Assembly (NCBI GenBank): GCA_000827265.1
Contig: KN834749.1
Location: 2,469,500 to 2,533,499 of the forward strand
From: Collybiopsis luxurians FD-317 M1
Taxonomy: Eukaryota > Basidiomycota > Agaricomycetes > Agaricales > Omphalotaceae
Reading direction: 5' to 3'
Length of the DNA: 64,000 nt
In this document: in pieces, positions 22,429 to 34,800 of the stretch
Numbering within the stretch: position 1 is the stretch's first letter
How the letters are laid out: the number at the start of each line of letters is the position of its first letter
Program-made: the position numbers and the translations under genes
The notes under the pieces: generated by a model
Databases searched by the model: none
Told to the model about the DNA's origin: nothing
What the model saw: the letters and a program-made list of their open reading frames with translations, nothing else

Positions 22429-25400
22429 TTACGGAACCTTAACAGGCTCAACGTTCCAGTAACTCTCCGCGTATTCGAGAATGGCCCTATCCGAGCTGAA
22501 TTTGCCCATCTGGAAATGTCAAAGTAATTTTCAGTGACCTAATGAACTTGCAGACAAGAAAAATCGCTCACATTCGCTGTTGTTTTAATGGACTTTTTGA
22601 TCCACTCCTCCTTGTCGAGATACGCTTCATCGACCATCGCCAAAGCGCCAACATCTGTTGGTCATCTTAATACTCCGAAATCAATGCAACAAGTCTTGTG
22701 AAACATACATGAATCAAAGTCCTCAGTGATAAGATAGTAGTCTGTTTGCCGGATAGTATTGAGTAGACTGTGAATTTTATTGATCAGAAATCCAACTTGC
22801 AACGGTTAATCTTTTGCAGTGCTTACGGCTCATACACCCCACCATCTCCGAACATTCCCTCTGAGACTGAGTTCAAGACCTTTGCCAGCGGCGGGCACTT
22901 CTCTTCGACGGGAACGGGATGGTACGTGTGCTGGTATCTCAAGTCCTCAACGGCGCTGTGATGAAGAATAAGAATCCGAGTGTAAAAAACAGTGTGAGAA
23001 CCCACGGAGTCAGATGCCCAAAGAAGACTTGAATTATCAAAGAGCGCTCTCAGTTAATAAGAGAATCATGAAAACGGCAGAGCTGTACGCACAGACGTTA
23101 TTCTCTCCAACAGCTTCAGCAATTTCAATGTTAGCGCCGTCTAATGGGGGATATCAATGAGTAAAAGTATAAGAAAATAGAGATCTCGATGGAGGAACTG
23201 ACCAACAGTCCCGAGCAACAAGCCTCCGTTAAGACAAAACTTCATATTAGAGGTACCACTGGCCTCCGTCCCTGCTGTACTGATATGCTGTGAGATATCC
23301 GAAGCAGGAATAAGCACTTCAGCCAGTGACACAGAATAATCAGGCAAGAAGTAAACAGTAAGGAGATCGCGCGTGTCGGGGTCGGCGTTGATCACTCTCG
23401 CAGCATTGACGATCAGGCGAATAGTCTATCGTTAGGAAAGATGGTGAGTTTGGAGGCTAGTGCTTTCCAAAGGACGTTCTTCATACCAGCTTCGCAATGT
23501 AGTCTGCACATTTTCGTAACCTTAAGTGAAGAACCAAAAGAAAAGAAAGAGAGAACTTACATCCAGGCGCAGCTTTTCCGGCAAAGAAGACAGCTCGAGG
23601 ATTGATCTTCTTCCGCTCTTCCGCTGACATTTGCTTCAAAGTCAAGTACCTCTGGAAACGCAATTTAAACATCTGAAGAGCGAACGAGACGCTTGACCCA
23701 CATGAATGACACCGAGGATGTTTAACGTTTGCCGCTGGTGGAATCGTAGCTGAATCAAACGCTGTACTGGACAAGCAAGAAAGAGTACATACTTTGTACT
23801 CATGAAGACGCTACGAGAGCCCGGTTAGCATCAAAGCGCTATGAAGATAACATATCCTGACCTTGATCTGCACATCGAACATCGCGTTCGTATTGATCGT
23901 CAGACCCAACGTTGTCTCAACATGATGCGCCAGTCTCTCCTTGTTGCGCTGCTTGACTGCTGCCCATTCTTTGCGGAAGGCTGCATCCTCGGCGAATGGC
24001 AAAAGTCCTTTCAGCCTGTCTAGGTCTTTAAGCCATACACTCTTGTCAAGTTTGAGGGTTTTGGAGATGAGGGAGCTGAGTTCGGGGTTGCACTAAAAGT
24101 GGACATAATGAGCAACGAAAGGGTATGAATGACCTACAACGAAAAAGACTAGCCTGATCTAGCCACCTACGGGGAGTAACTGTCGTACGATGAGCTCTGG
24201 TTTCGTTTTATGCCAGGGAATCCACGGCTTCTTCACTTACTTCCGTTGGTAACGTTGCTAAACCTTTGCAATGTGTGAAAAGGATGAACGGCAGGGGAGT
24301 TCAATAAAATGACTTACTTGCTGACACCCTCAAATTCGACAAAATCTTTCAAGATTGTCGCTCTGACCAGCTCGCTGTGCAGCTAAGTACCAGAAGATGC
24401 CTATAAGCTATCAACATTCGCTCAACAACTCAGACACCTACTTCAGCGACACCATTAACTTTGCGACTTCCTGTGTTGCCGGGAACGGATCATTAGGCCT
24501 TCGCGTCAGTAGTTAAGCTCTCATTCTCACCGATACAAGCAAGATGTGCCATTCGAACTTGTTTAGGGAATCCCTCTGCGCTCTCAAATCAATGTCGCTC
24601 GTTCGTCTGATCAAAGAGGGTAGAACTAGACCTTCAATCAACGACATCCTTGTCAATCTGTCTCTATCCCCTGGGTACTTCTTTTCGACCGCTGCGAAGA
24701 GGGTTCTTCAAGAAGATTCATGATATCGATGAAAAATTCACATACCTTGCAAGAAGAACCTTTCGAAAGATGGTAACATGATTGTCAATATCACCAAAGT
24801 ACATCCGAAAGACTTGCAAGCACGTACAAGTTCTACATAGTAAACCCTCTTGAGTGAATGCGGAATAGATGAGAAACCGAAGACACTTACAACATCATAG
24901 ATAATTTGCATGTGCCTAGACGCAACCCGAATTGCGTTAGCACTCGGTTGATTTGAATCGAAGATCAAGAACGAACCTAGGTAACAAATGCTCCATTAAA
25001 GAAACGGGCCATTTCTCTAGTGCCTCCTAAAGCAGCATCAACTTGATCATCCATATCTACGAAGCAGCTCCTTACGGGTAAAACTGTGTGGTTGGTGTAG
25101 AAGAACGTGTTTCTAACAATACCCCAAGCTTGACCCCAAGGAATTTCCTCTTCATCGACAAGAATTCGCATAAGTTCTGGGATGGCGAGAGTTGGATGAG
25201 TCTGCAAATGACTGAGTTTAGAATGCAATATTTGAGTCAAGCACACATACGTCATTCAACTGGATGGCGACATCTACACAGACTATTTAACAACAGGTTC
25301 ATAAAACAGACGACACAGCAACTCACAATCAGGGAACTCAGAGAAGGGCTTTCCGATATTCTTGAACCTGCGGACGATATCCGCAAGACTTGCAGCGGTC

Positions 25401-27095
25401 CAAAAGCTGCAGAAGCTCGAGCAAAGATACAAGAAGTACATCGTTAAGCACGTACTATTGTTGCTTCAAACGAAGTTCTTTTCCAACTGTCAAAGGAGGG
25501 GCACGTTGAAATGGTTTTATTGAGTTTGTATACTGACTTACATGTCCTGCGAAATCGCACACACATCTTAAGCACAGGCTCGCCGAAAGAAGGGGGATAC
25601 GTACGTGTGATCGTTGGGATACAAGACAGAGGTGATTGCGGAAGCACTGTTGGATGATTCAACAGCCCGTTCATAGTCGCCAGCTAGTGACCGGGATATC
25701 AGGGTTACGCTCGACACTGTTGAAATAACGAAAATACCATTGAAAGAGTTCAAGTCAAAACCTCTCTTGGGCTTACTTTCCCAGAGCCTCAAATTGTTGG
25801 TGTTCTTGGTGTAGCAGCCGGGAATCATGACATCGTAAGCCACAGCAAGGACCTCTTGCCCGCCATACCAATTTCCACGTCCTTCTTCGAGCCGCTCCGT
25901 GGTACCATAAAATCGAACTTCGTAAGTGACATCGAGTCGAGGAAGCTGCATTGACCGATGCTGAGTACGTAGGCAGGCGAAAGGATAACCAGACTTACTT
26001 CCCAAGGGTTCTGAGACTCGAGCCATGGATCAGGTCCCTAGGTTACTGGTCATCAGTACAGACATCGTCTGAGGAAGAGAAAATCTGCCGTACCTCCAAT
26101 TGCTGGCCTTCTGGAGAAATAAGCTGCAGCGATGGCATGAGATCAGACTCATAGAACCGCGATATATGCTGACCTGTTGGAAGATTCCATACTTGTATCT
26201 CAGTCCATAGCCCCAGACAGGCAATTCCTAAACGGAAGTGATTAGCATACAACTGATCCAGGGTTTCCTGTATTCTCACTTGAGAAGCGGAAGAGTCGAG
26301 GTAGCAAGCGGCAAGACGTCCAAGGCCACCATTCCCAAGCGCAGCATCTCGCTCTTGTTCCAGAATGTCTTCCATGTTGAAGCCAAGCTTGGTGACACCC
26401 TCTCGATATTGGTCTTTCAAACCAAGGTTGAGTAGCTAAATGAAAACGACTTGAGCCAACCAGCGAAAGAAGTTACCTCAAGCAAGCTCACGGCGTTATC
26501 AAAGGTACGGCCCATCAAGAACTCCAGGGAGAGGTAATAAGCGCGTTTTGGCGATTTGCGCGTGTAATGCAACTGTGTCTCGTTCCAATTGACCTGTTAC
26601 ACAATAATTAAACGCGTCTGCTTCTATGAGAAAACGAGTGACGCACGATAAGGTCATCTCGGACGGAAAGAGCCGCCGCTTGATATGCGCCGAAATTATC
26701 TGAGAATCGCCAAGTTCAGTTGATGAATGCAGGGAAATCTGGGGTAGCACGTACCAAGATTGTAGGCCTGACGCGCCAAAGAGGTCTGGACGTGATTAAC
26801 GATGGATTTTGTGATGGAAGTCACATCTACAGAGGCGTTAAAAATCTGAATTGATCTAAAAGATCGGTTGAGTTACCAGTGTCGACGCCTCTCAAGCCTG
26901 CTTTCCACACTTGTTCTTCACCTCTTGGCCATTTCTCTTTGCCTGAAGCGTCGGTCTCTGGGGTGTAACCTTGCAAGCAGATTGAGTCTCAGCATGACTG
27001 CAAGATAGCGCTTGCTTACCGGTCAATGTGCGTACGTGTCTCCTTGGCCTTTTTGGAGGCTTTCCAATGGTCTTTGGATCGATGACAGAGGTCAT
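22429..27095 (-). CDS. GPH1: Glycogen phosphorylase
   Basis: Releases glucose-1-phosphate from glycogen using pyridoxal phosphate. Seen: start [20 protein letters not shown], then [69 protein letters not shown] and, near the C-terminus, [20 protein letters not shown], which holds the PLP-binding Lys. The end reads [17 protein letters not shown] and KVP-stop. The gene is split by roughly 25 short introns over 4.7 kb, the most fragmented gene here; many coding exons are under 100 nt. Transcribed divergently from SCD6 across about 890 bp. Identity is clear; individual small exons are not all resolved. Confidence 0.93.
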
Positions 27096-27981
27096 TGCAG
27101 ACTGGATAACAGAATGTATACGAGAAGATGAAGGTCGAGAGGAAGATGCAAGAGCTGGAACTGAGGTTGCGAACTCGACTGAACTCCTTTTATGTAATTC
27201 TCAGAGTATAAATTCGACGTCATGGGTAGCCATCTCATCATCCAGAATACAAAATAGAACGAACTAGAGCTTCTTCAGGTTCCTCTCAAGTATATACAGT
27301 CAACCGGCAAACGACAGTTTACTCCACAATCAGAAGTCTTCAATCCCAGTCTCGAAGACGCGGCTGTAAGGTACTCATCAGCTGGCGACCGTGCAAAGTC
27401 ACTGGAAGCACGGGGCTACCCAAACAGAATTCGCTCAAGAAGAGCTTTGTGAGAATGAGTGATATCAGGTGTTCGAGCTCGCATAGCCGCTTATCGTACG
27501 ACGAAGTTGTGATGAATCGGTAACCCACATGGTACCGGCTTTCAAAATCGAACCTACCAGTCAGCTTAGTTTGAATTTCGCATCTTTTCCTTTCCTTAGA
27601 GAGTATGACCCCACCCCAAGGGCCAGGTGGAATGGAAATCGAAGAACCAGGTTTAATTGAAACTTTCAAAGGGCTTCTTTGAATACAACTTATAGAAATT
27701 TGTGTGGCTAAAGGGCCTGCTAGCGAGCTACTGAAGCCAAAGCGTTTCCTAACCCGGGACCAAGGTGCTGGTGAAAGTTGGTGAAAGACTAGGAGAAATT
27801 GGGGAGAAAGGCGCCGGTTACCGGTAAGCGCTTATATTTGTATTTGTTCCCAAAGTGTTTGGTCAACAACTCTGGACCGAGCGTCTTTGCGTGCAACTAC
27901 TACCGTACAATCAATTGAACGACTACCAGGAGAAGAAATACTCGCCCTTTACTAGGAATCTGCAGCCTTGAAGAAGAAGAT
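27096..27981. other. Divergent intergenic region between GPH1 and SCD6
   Basis: About 885 bases that should hold both promoters. A 109-codon minus-strand open frame (27340-27669) lies inside but resembles nothing I know. A near-perfect palindrome CCGGTTACCGG occurs around 27822-27832. No other structure recognised. Confidence 0.4.
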
Positions 27982-29203
27982 ATGGCCCTTAGTTTCATAG
28001 GGTACGTGTTCGACTTTTTTCCGGAGGAAAAAAAAAGAAAAAAAAGAACGAAAAACCACCCGAAAACCACTGACGCGATCATTTCAGGAAGCCAATTGCC
28101 CTTATTTCGCACTCTGATGTGCGGTACCGGGGTATTTTGGCTGGAATCGACCCAGCGGCGAGCACCATTCAGCTGTCCAAAGGTCTGCCCGCTACAAGCT
28201 CTTCTTACCCCAACATGCTCACTTGTTTTGCCTAGTCTATTCTATGGGCACTGAAGACCGACGCCCACCGCAAGAATACATTCCACCTGTACCAGACCCA
28301 TACGAGTACATCATTTTCCGTGCTTCAGAAGTCAAGGACCTTTCCGTCGACCAGCCCGTCGAACCTCCGCGGGGTAGAAGCGTACACGATGACCCAGCTG
28401 TGCTAGGTGCTTCCTCTCAACTCCCACCCCAGCATCCACCTCCGCAACAACCACAAACGCAATTCCAACAGCAACAGCCACAACCTTCCCAGGCACAGCA
28501 AACACAATACGCTCAACAGTCTTCTGGAGGTGCAGGAGGCAACAACTCTTCTACTTCCGCTGCTGCAGCTGCAGCTGCACGTGCACAGAGACTTCACACG
28601 GCGACGGCTTCGCTCGAGACCGTCGAACGTGCACTGGGAGACCTTCGTGTATCCCAACAATCGAATGGTACCGGCAACCGACGTCGCAACGGTGCCGGTG
28701 CTCCTCTCAAGGTCCCAATGACGGACTTTGATTTTGAAAGCTCCAACCGTCGGTTCGTCAAAGCACATAACGAAGATGAAGGCTCTGGGGAGGATAACAA
28801 TGACGAGGACAAATCGAATTCTAATGGACCAAGAAATTCCCCGGCGTATGACCCGTCCAAATCCTTCTTCGACTCACTCACACCTGCACAAGGCGGAGGG
28901 GGCGGTACGGGTCCTCGTGGCGCTGACGGTGTGCAGCAAGCGCGTGCGAGACGCGAAGAAGAACGGGTGAAGAACGTGGCGACGTTTGGGGAGCCTGGAC
29001 GTGTCGGTCATGGGGGTCTGCGTTCTGGTGGATACGGCGGTGTAGGAATAGGAGGTGGTCAGAATATGAGGGGCGGAAGAGGCGGAAGGGGTGGTAGAGG
29101 ATCTGGGTACCGAGGTGGACCCGGTGGCGGTAGGGGAAGGGGTCGTGCACCAAATGCAACCGTCACTGCTCCGGTTGGTGCTGGTGCTGGCGTCAGGGCA
29201 TGA
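27982..29203 (+). CDS. SCD6: LSM14/SCD6-like P-body protein
   Basis: RNA-binding translational repressor that acts with Dhh1, Edc3 and eIF4G in P-bodies. Seen: exon 1 MALSFIG joined to KPIALISHSDVRYRGILAGI and DPAASTIQLS, giving the N-terminal LSm14 domain. Then TEDRRPPQEYIPPVPDPYEY and IIFRASEVKDLSV, a Gln/Pro-rich and Ala-rich linker, the FDF box (TDFDFESSNRRFVK), a TFG-like segment KSFFDSLTP and NVATFGEPG, and a C-terminal RGG domain (MRGGRGGRGGRGSGYRGG). Two introns; the second exon group is a long open run. The domain order is exactly that of Scd6/Sum2/Tral. Confidence 0.94.
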
Positions 29204-29369
29204 GAGCTCAACGACAAAGAAATTAAAAGTGGCTGTTTTTTTTTGTGGTCCTGCTTGCGAGTAGTGCGTATTCGGTGCTGAAGTCTTTCTATTCCGAATG
29301 CTAGTGTAAGTTTGTTTATTTGCTACAGTCAAGTCGTTTAGGCAATATCAAGTACAGGAATAAAGTAGT

Positions 29370-31184
29370 TCAAATATGAGGAATAAAATTCGTCCACTGA
29401 ACCGTTTCAAGTGCTCCTTGAGGTAAATCCCTCAGTGCCAGGAACGATTCGAGGATAAGGTACAGTCTGGCCATAGTATATGCTATCAATGCGAAACTGT
29501 AAGTCAAACTGTAGACTACAAGTGCAATACGAGAGCCAAAGTGTGATCCCTCTCCCGACCGATCCGGGTCGTGCCAGAAAAAAATATTCAAAATTATTCG
29601 TATACCCATGGTGACAACCATGCCCACTGGCACCAAACTCACAATAAGCGATGAGGATATCCACAAATTCTTCTCTTGCTCACTCGGAAATTCGAGATGC
29701 CACGCAATACAGTGAACTGCGCCAAAGGCAGCAGCAACTGTACCGGTAAAGAATCGATCCAACTTTCGAGGCGGCGCCAAATCTTGCCCTGCGTCTTCAA
29801 AGGATGGGATTCTTTCTCGACTGAAGGTACGCACATCTCTCCAAGGCCGTAGTAGAATCTCTATCGCCGGGGTAAGCGGTGCGAATAGCAGGTATCCTAA
29901 GATCAAAAGTGCTTGTCTTCCTAGCGGAAGACGACCAAGAACCGGTGCTGGTCGGCCACTCCAAGACTACAGGATTGGGCGATAAACCCTGTACCAAGTG
30001 TTAATCTTTTCTGCAGAAAGCCAAACCATCATCAATCGCACGAATAGAGACATTGCGACGCGAAGGGGTGCATCAAAGAGAGCGTATATGGAAAATAATG
30101 TGACGAAGAATGCCTTCTCTAACCTTGATGGAGGAGTTGTAGCACCGAAGGCGAACTTGAAAGGCACAGATGCTGAAAGCAGAGCATAAGTACCTTCAGG
30201 CTCGAAAAAGGTTTGGTACCAAGCTTTTGCGCCGTTTGTCGACCAGGATTTCGGGTATGGAGTCCTTGGTGATTCGGCTCTGGTAGTAGTCTCTAGCGTA
30301 TCAAGGGGCGATTCCAAGTCCTCTGGTTCCTTCGCCTGAATCGAATCAAACTCCTTCGAGGCTTCGCAGGCCCTGGAGCTTCCCGAGTGACTCCTTTGCA
30401 CACGAATATAGCAGTCGACTCCCTGAGGCTTATACCACCACAAAAAATATATTATGACATTCAGAATTGCAAACCCGAGTGTCATAATCTCTATTTCAGT
30501 AGCAGGCAAGTCTTGTACCCATCTTGCGAGGAGCTGAGTAATGAACCAGGTGGTCTGTAGAACTACGACCAGTTTCGATAAACCATCACTGGAGCTGTGG
30601 TCGTTGATTTCACGTTCTGGGATCCGACCTATGGATTCCGCATTCTCGACCAATGTCGCACCCTGACCATCGAGACCAAGAGCGAGCGGCTGAGAAGGGC
30701 GTATGATGGCGATGAATTCCTCTCCGTCGTAGAGAGCAAAACCGCCCATGATACTAAAGAAAGCATGCGTTTTAGTCCAGCCCTTGTCTCGATACCCTAT
30801 ATCCATCGAATGTATTAGTGGAGGGTGCAACGTCTGACATCAATATGGTTTACTTTCACACAATTTCCTGGCCGCATACCACTGCTGTGTGGCCCACCAC
30901 ACCATAAGCTCTGGAAACATTAGGGAGAAAGCCATGAGACCCATTTTGCGCCAGAATATCGTTGCAGAACTGTCACGGCGGCCAGAAACATTAGGATGGA
31001 CCGAGACCCAAACGCACACTATGAGTACGGTCAGACTACTCCAGAATACGTCGGACCAACTTCGACAATGATCCAGGTTATTGCATATGCCGGAGGATCT
31101 CTTGAAGACGATATTAGCTTGGAGATCCGTGTTTTCCACCCGCTGAGCTTGGACAGCGACGATGCTCTTGGAGGGGATACGCAT
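29370..31184 (-). CDS. Multipass integral membrane protein, Agaricomycete family
   Basis: Function unknown. Seen: start MRIPSKSIVAVQAQRVENTD, then WSDVFWSSLTVLIVCVWVSV followed by HPNVSG, FWRKMGLMAFSLMFPELMVW, WTKTHAFFSIMGGFALYDG, a long loop with acidic linker, IEIMTLGFAILNVIIYFLWW, VTLFSIYALFDAPLRVA and a terminal region ending FALIAYTMARLYLILESFLA and QWTNFIPHI-stop. The motifs WVSVHPN, KTHAFFxxMGGF and the C-terminal FIPHI are recurrent in a large mushroom-specific membrane family that I recognise but cannot name functionally. Two or three introns; the join near 29970-30020 is uncertain. No signal peptide at this start, which many relatives have, so the N-terminus may extend upstream. Confidence 0.75.
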
Positions 31185-31877
31185 GAATGAGCAACAAATG
31201 AAGCAGCGAATTGTCGATAAACACTTGTCTATTCATGTGGAGGGATGCAAAGCTACTTATTGCACTTGGGACAGACAATGAGAATCGATAGTGTCAAGGT
31301 TGCACACAGCCAACGAGAGAAATCAATGGACATGAAGAAACCTCGTTCTAGCTTCTACAGCGAAGAAGCTGTTCTGTCATTTTCAGCACTGGCATCATTA
31401 GAATTCTAGTGATTGGCGTTATTGAATGTGCGCAGCTAGATAGAGAGTCACTGTCAACCCAGTGCCACAGACTGAAAAGGCGAAGCAGTGGCCAGTGATA
31501 CTTTTTGTCTTGGACAAATTGCTGACTCTCTTAAGGTGACACTTTACTACAATCCCCCACAGCCTTGTGCAACGTCTTTCTCACATCTGATGTTCGAAAG
31601 GACATTTATAATGATCTCATTGAAAAGACGACAAGCAAAAAAAGAAAAAAAAAAAGCAGTACACTAATTCCTACAAGATTTCGAAAAAAAATTCAAGGAA
31701 AAAAATAACGAAAGTCCAGGGATCCCTGAGTCCATTTTTAACTAGTACCTACTCGATACTTGATGTAAATTATTTAAAAGAGCGTATCCCGCGAACAGAG
31801 TAGCATACAAAAAAAAAGAGAGAGGGGGCATAACCCAAACAAGAATCAGCCCAAAGAGATGTATCTACTAGTCGTGT
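31185..31877. other. Intergenic region, AT-rich
   Basis: About 690 bases upstream of the membrane-protein gene and downstream of the tricalbin gene. A-rich runs cluster at 31630-31700 and 31808-31825, consistent with a tricalbin 3' UTR or low-complexity spacer. No gene seen. Confidence 0.5.
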
Positions 31878-34800
31878 CTAGTCATCATCGCCACCTTTAC
31901 GGCGTCCACTAATGCTAAACCGACTTGGCGAGGCGATAGACAACGTCCTGGAAGCATTGACACGCTCACCGGAAGATATTGACGATCTCCGCGTCGTTGG
32001 ACTGGCAGAAGCATCAAACTCCAAACGAAGATGCAACAGTCCTGAGCCTCCTTGGAGTTCTACACTGACATCGGAGGCTGTCACCCCTTCCGCTGAGACG
32101 TGACGCCAAATCTTCACAAAACAAAGTGAGTATCGATGCACCACCGTTAGGTCCAGAAGAAAAAGAAAACTTACATCAACTTCGGCTTCACCCAGCAATT
32201 TATCCTTCCCTAGCGTTTTATGGTCGTAAATCCAGATGTATATCTTGGGTGTTAGAGAGCTAGCCCCAAAGTTGAATGATTCATTCCTGCAAGCAAACCT
32301 TCCGTTTCAGAAACTACACAACATTCACCCACAAAGAAACCACCGTACCATTCTGGATGAGCTGTCTTACCCGCGTGCTTCGTCTTCGTTTCCTTATCCC
32401 CCACTCTTATGACAGCATACGCTTTGGCGTCACCCACGGACAAATCCTTTGCATTCATAACACCGACACGAAGAGTACCAGGTTCAGCGGGTAAAGCATC
32501 TGAAGAGGAAGAAGGTGGGAAAGGACTGGCACCAGCCGAAAGCTCCGACGTGCCCACAGGATGGGATTGTTGACCAGCAGGAACATCGGGTATCGTATTC
32601 GAGTCGGCAGATTCATCGGCCTTGTGCCCCTTTTTGAGAATCCCCGTCACACCATGGAACACACCCTTGCCAGCGGTCATCGGCAAACCACCAATTTGCG
32701 TCATCGCGCGTCCAGCAGTCGAGAATGTGGAAGTATTTTTCCGGGATTTAATGATGACTTCCGGTTGGAACATGAGTCGTACGGAAAGATGACCTTTCTC
32801 GCCATGCTTGGAAGACGCCAGATTGAGCGTTTTCTCGGTCGCTTGGAACGGTTCGATTTCGGCAAGGTCGATGTGAGCCTGACCAAGACTCTTGGCCTGT
32901 TCAATCTGATTCCAATCGAACAACTCTACAGTGAATTCGGAGGCCACACGAGATGTCTACAGCTTCTTTTAGCAAATAACGCAGAACGAGATTAACAATC
33001 AAACTCACCACAGAAACAGAGAACTGCTCGTTCCAGTCGGGGTTCAAAGTCTTCTTCTTCGTCTGAGACTTGTACACTCTTTGGCCATTCAAGACGAACA
33101 CAGCGAACGGATCAGATTTGCCTACACGTTCATAATCGATAAGCCAGAGAAAGCCGAAATAACATGATTGATGACGAACCTCCTCTATCCGCAGCGAGGA
33201 TGTCTCGACCATCCAACAACGTCACATTCAATACACCTTGATCTAGAGAACGAATTAGCAGAACGAATTGTACCAAATGGAGAAGAAGACGTACTGTTAA
33301 TACTCTCGCGCGCTTCCAACACGACTGGCACAGGAATATAACGAGCCTCCACGGTGACAGTAGAAGTGGGCTTGTCTTCCGAATCATGCAACGTAAAGGT
33401 CTGCGGAGCATCCTGGAAATAAATGAGTCAAGTTGAACAGAGTTCGGCCGAAGCACTGTGAGAATCATAACACACCATCGTCGAAGACAAGAAGCTTTTG
33501 GTATCGCCTCGCCATTCGGCGATGATAGCATCTTTGTCTCCTTCATCGGCCTCATTAAGCCTGAGCCAAACTTGACCAAAGTCGAGTTCCTTGACGAATC
33601 CTTCGCCGACATAACCCCAAGTGGCTGTGGAGCTTCTAGGGCGATTCGTGCTGAAGCAAGGCCAGTACCCATCGTCTAGCAGCAACTCAACGCGAGCCTT
33701 CCGGGACAACGTTCCAGAGACAACATTGACCACGATGATACCGGATTCTGCAGCATGTAGATAAGTTCACCCATTTAAAATAGAGACTCAACCATTACTC
33801 ACGTTGAGCTAAAAGCTCATTCTTGTTCATCTCAACACCACTTTCCTCCTTAGTCTCAGTCTTGGTCGCATCCTCGGCAAAACCCTGAGTACCAGTGGTC
33901 TGTGCAGTCGCAGTCGTATCCGTCGACTTGGCCCCCTTGGCATGCGTCTTCTCGCCATCAGCCGGCTCACGGATGGTAACACCCTCAGGAACTTCTTGGC
34001 CTTTCTCATCAACGTCATTCGAGCCAGCGCTCTTGAAAGATCCTGCATCGGAAGAATCCTTCGAGCCATTCGAAGTTCCTTTAGTGAGAGCAGAGGCACC
34101 AGTCTCGTTGAATTGAACACCACCCTTGAGTTTGAGCGCCGGGACAAATTCAGCCTTGTAGTGTAGGCTTCCTTTGAATCCCCCGCCTTTGTCGAGCCGA
34201 ATGGGATCGCTGACATCTTTGACTCCAGTGGATTTATAGGGATATTCAATGTCGTCGTGTTCAGTGGCTAAATCTTCGACATGGAGTTCAACGGAGCCCA
34301 GAGAGCGGTCCTAAGATGATCGACGTTAAGCATATACAAAAATGCATGCATGTTCCCGAGCTTACTTTCGTTAAATGCTGATAATCCATGCACTCCAGCA
34401 ACAACGTCTCCTTGATCGAGTGGACTAGGGCAATTTTAGGAGTTGTTAGATCTAGAATGTTTGCAACCTACCAGGAATATAGATAATCTGATCCCATACA
34501 GGACTCAAGTCTATGCAACGATCATGAATACAAGTTTTGCAAGCGCAAACGACAGACTCACTATTGTTAATGACCTCCGTTCTGCCCTTGGTAACATTGT
34601 TAACCTGAACGCGAACGTACGGGTCACTCTACCCGGCCCCATCGAATCAGCGTCGAACCCCCAGAATAAAGTCCCAATCAACATACCTTGCCTCCCAAAG
34701 TTGCCTCAACATTCTTCACATCGGTCGCCCTATCCAAATGCAACCTCACAACACCAATCGGCGGGGTATACTGATCCGTACTGGCCAAACTTCCTTCCAT

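Noticed and set aside
27340..27669. 109-codon minus-strand frame in the GPH1-SCD6 promoter
   Set aside because: No recognisable domain or splice structure; consistent with chance in a divergent promoter.
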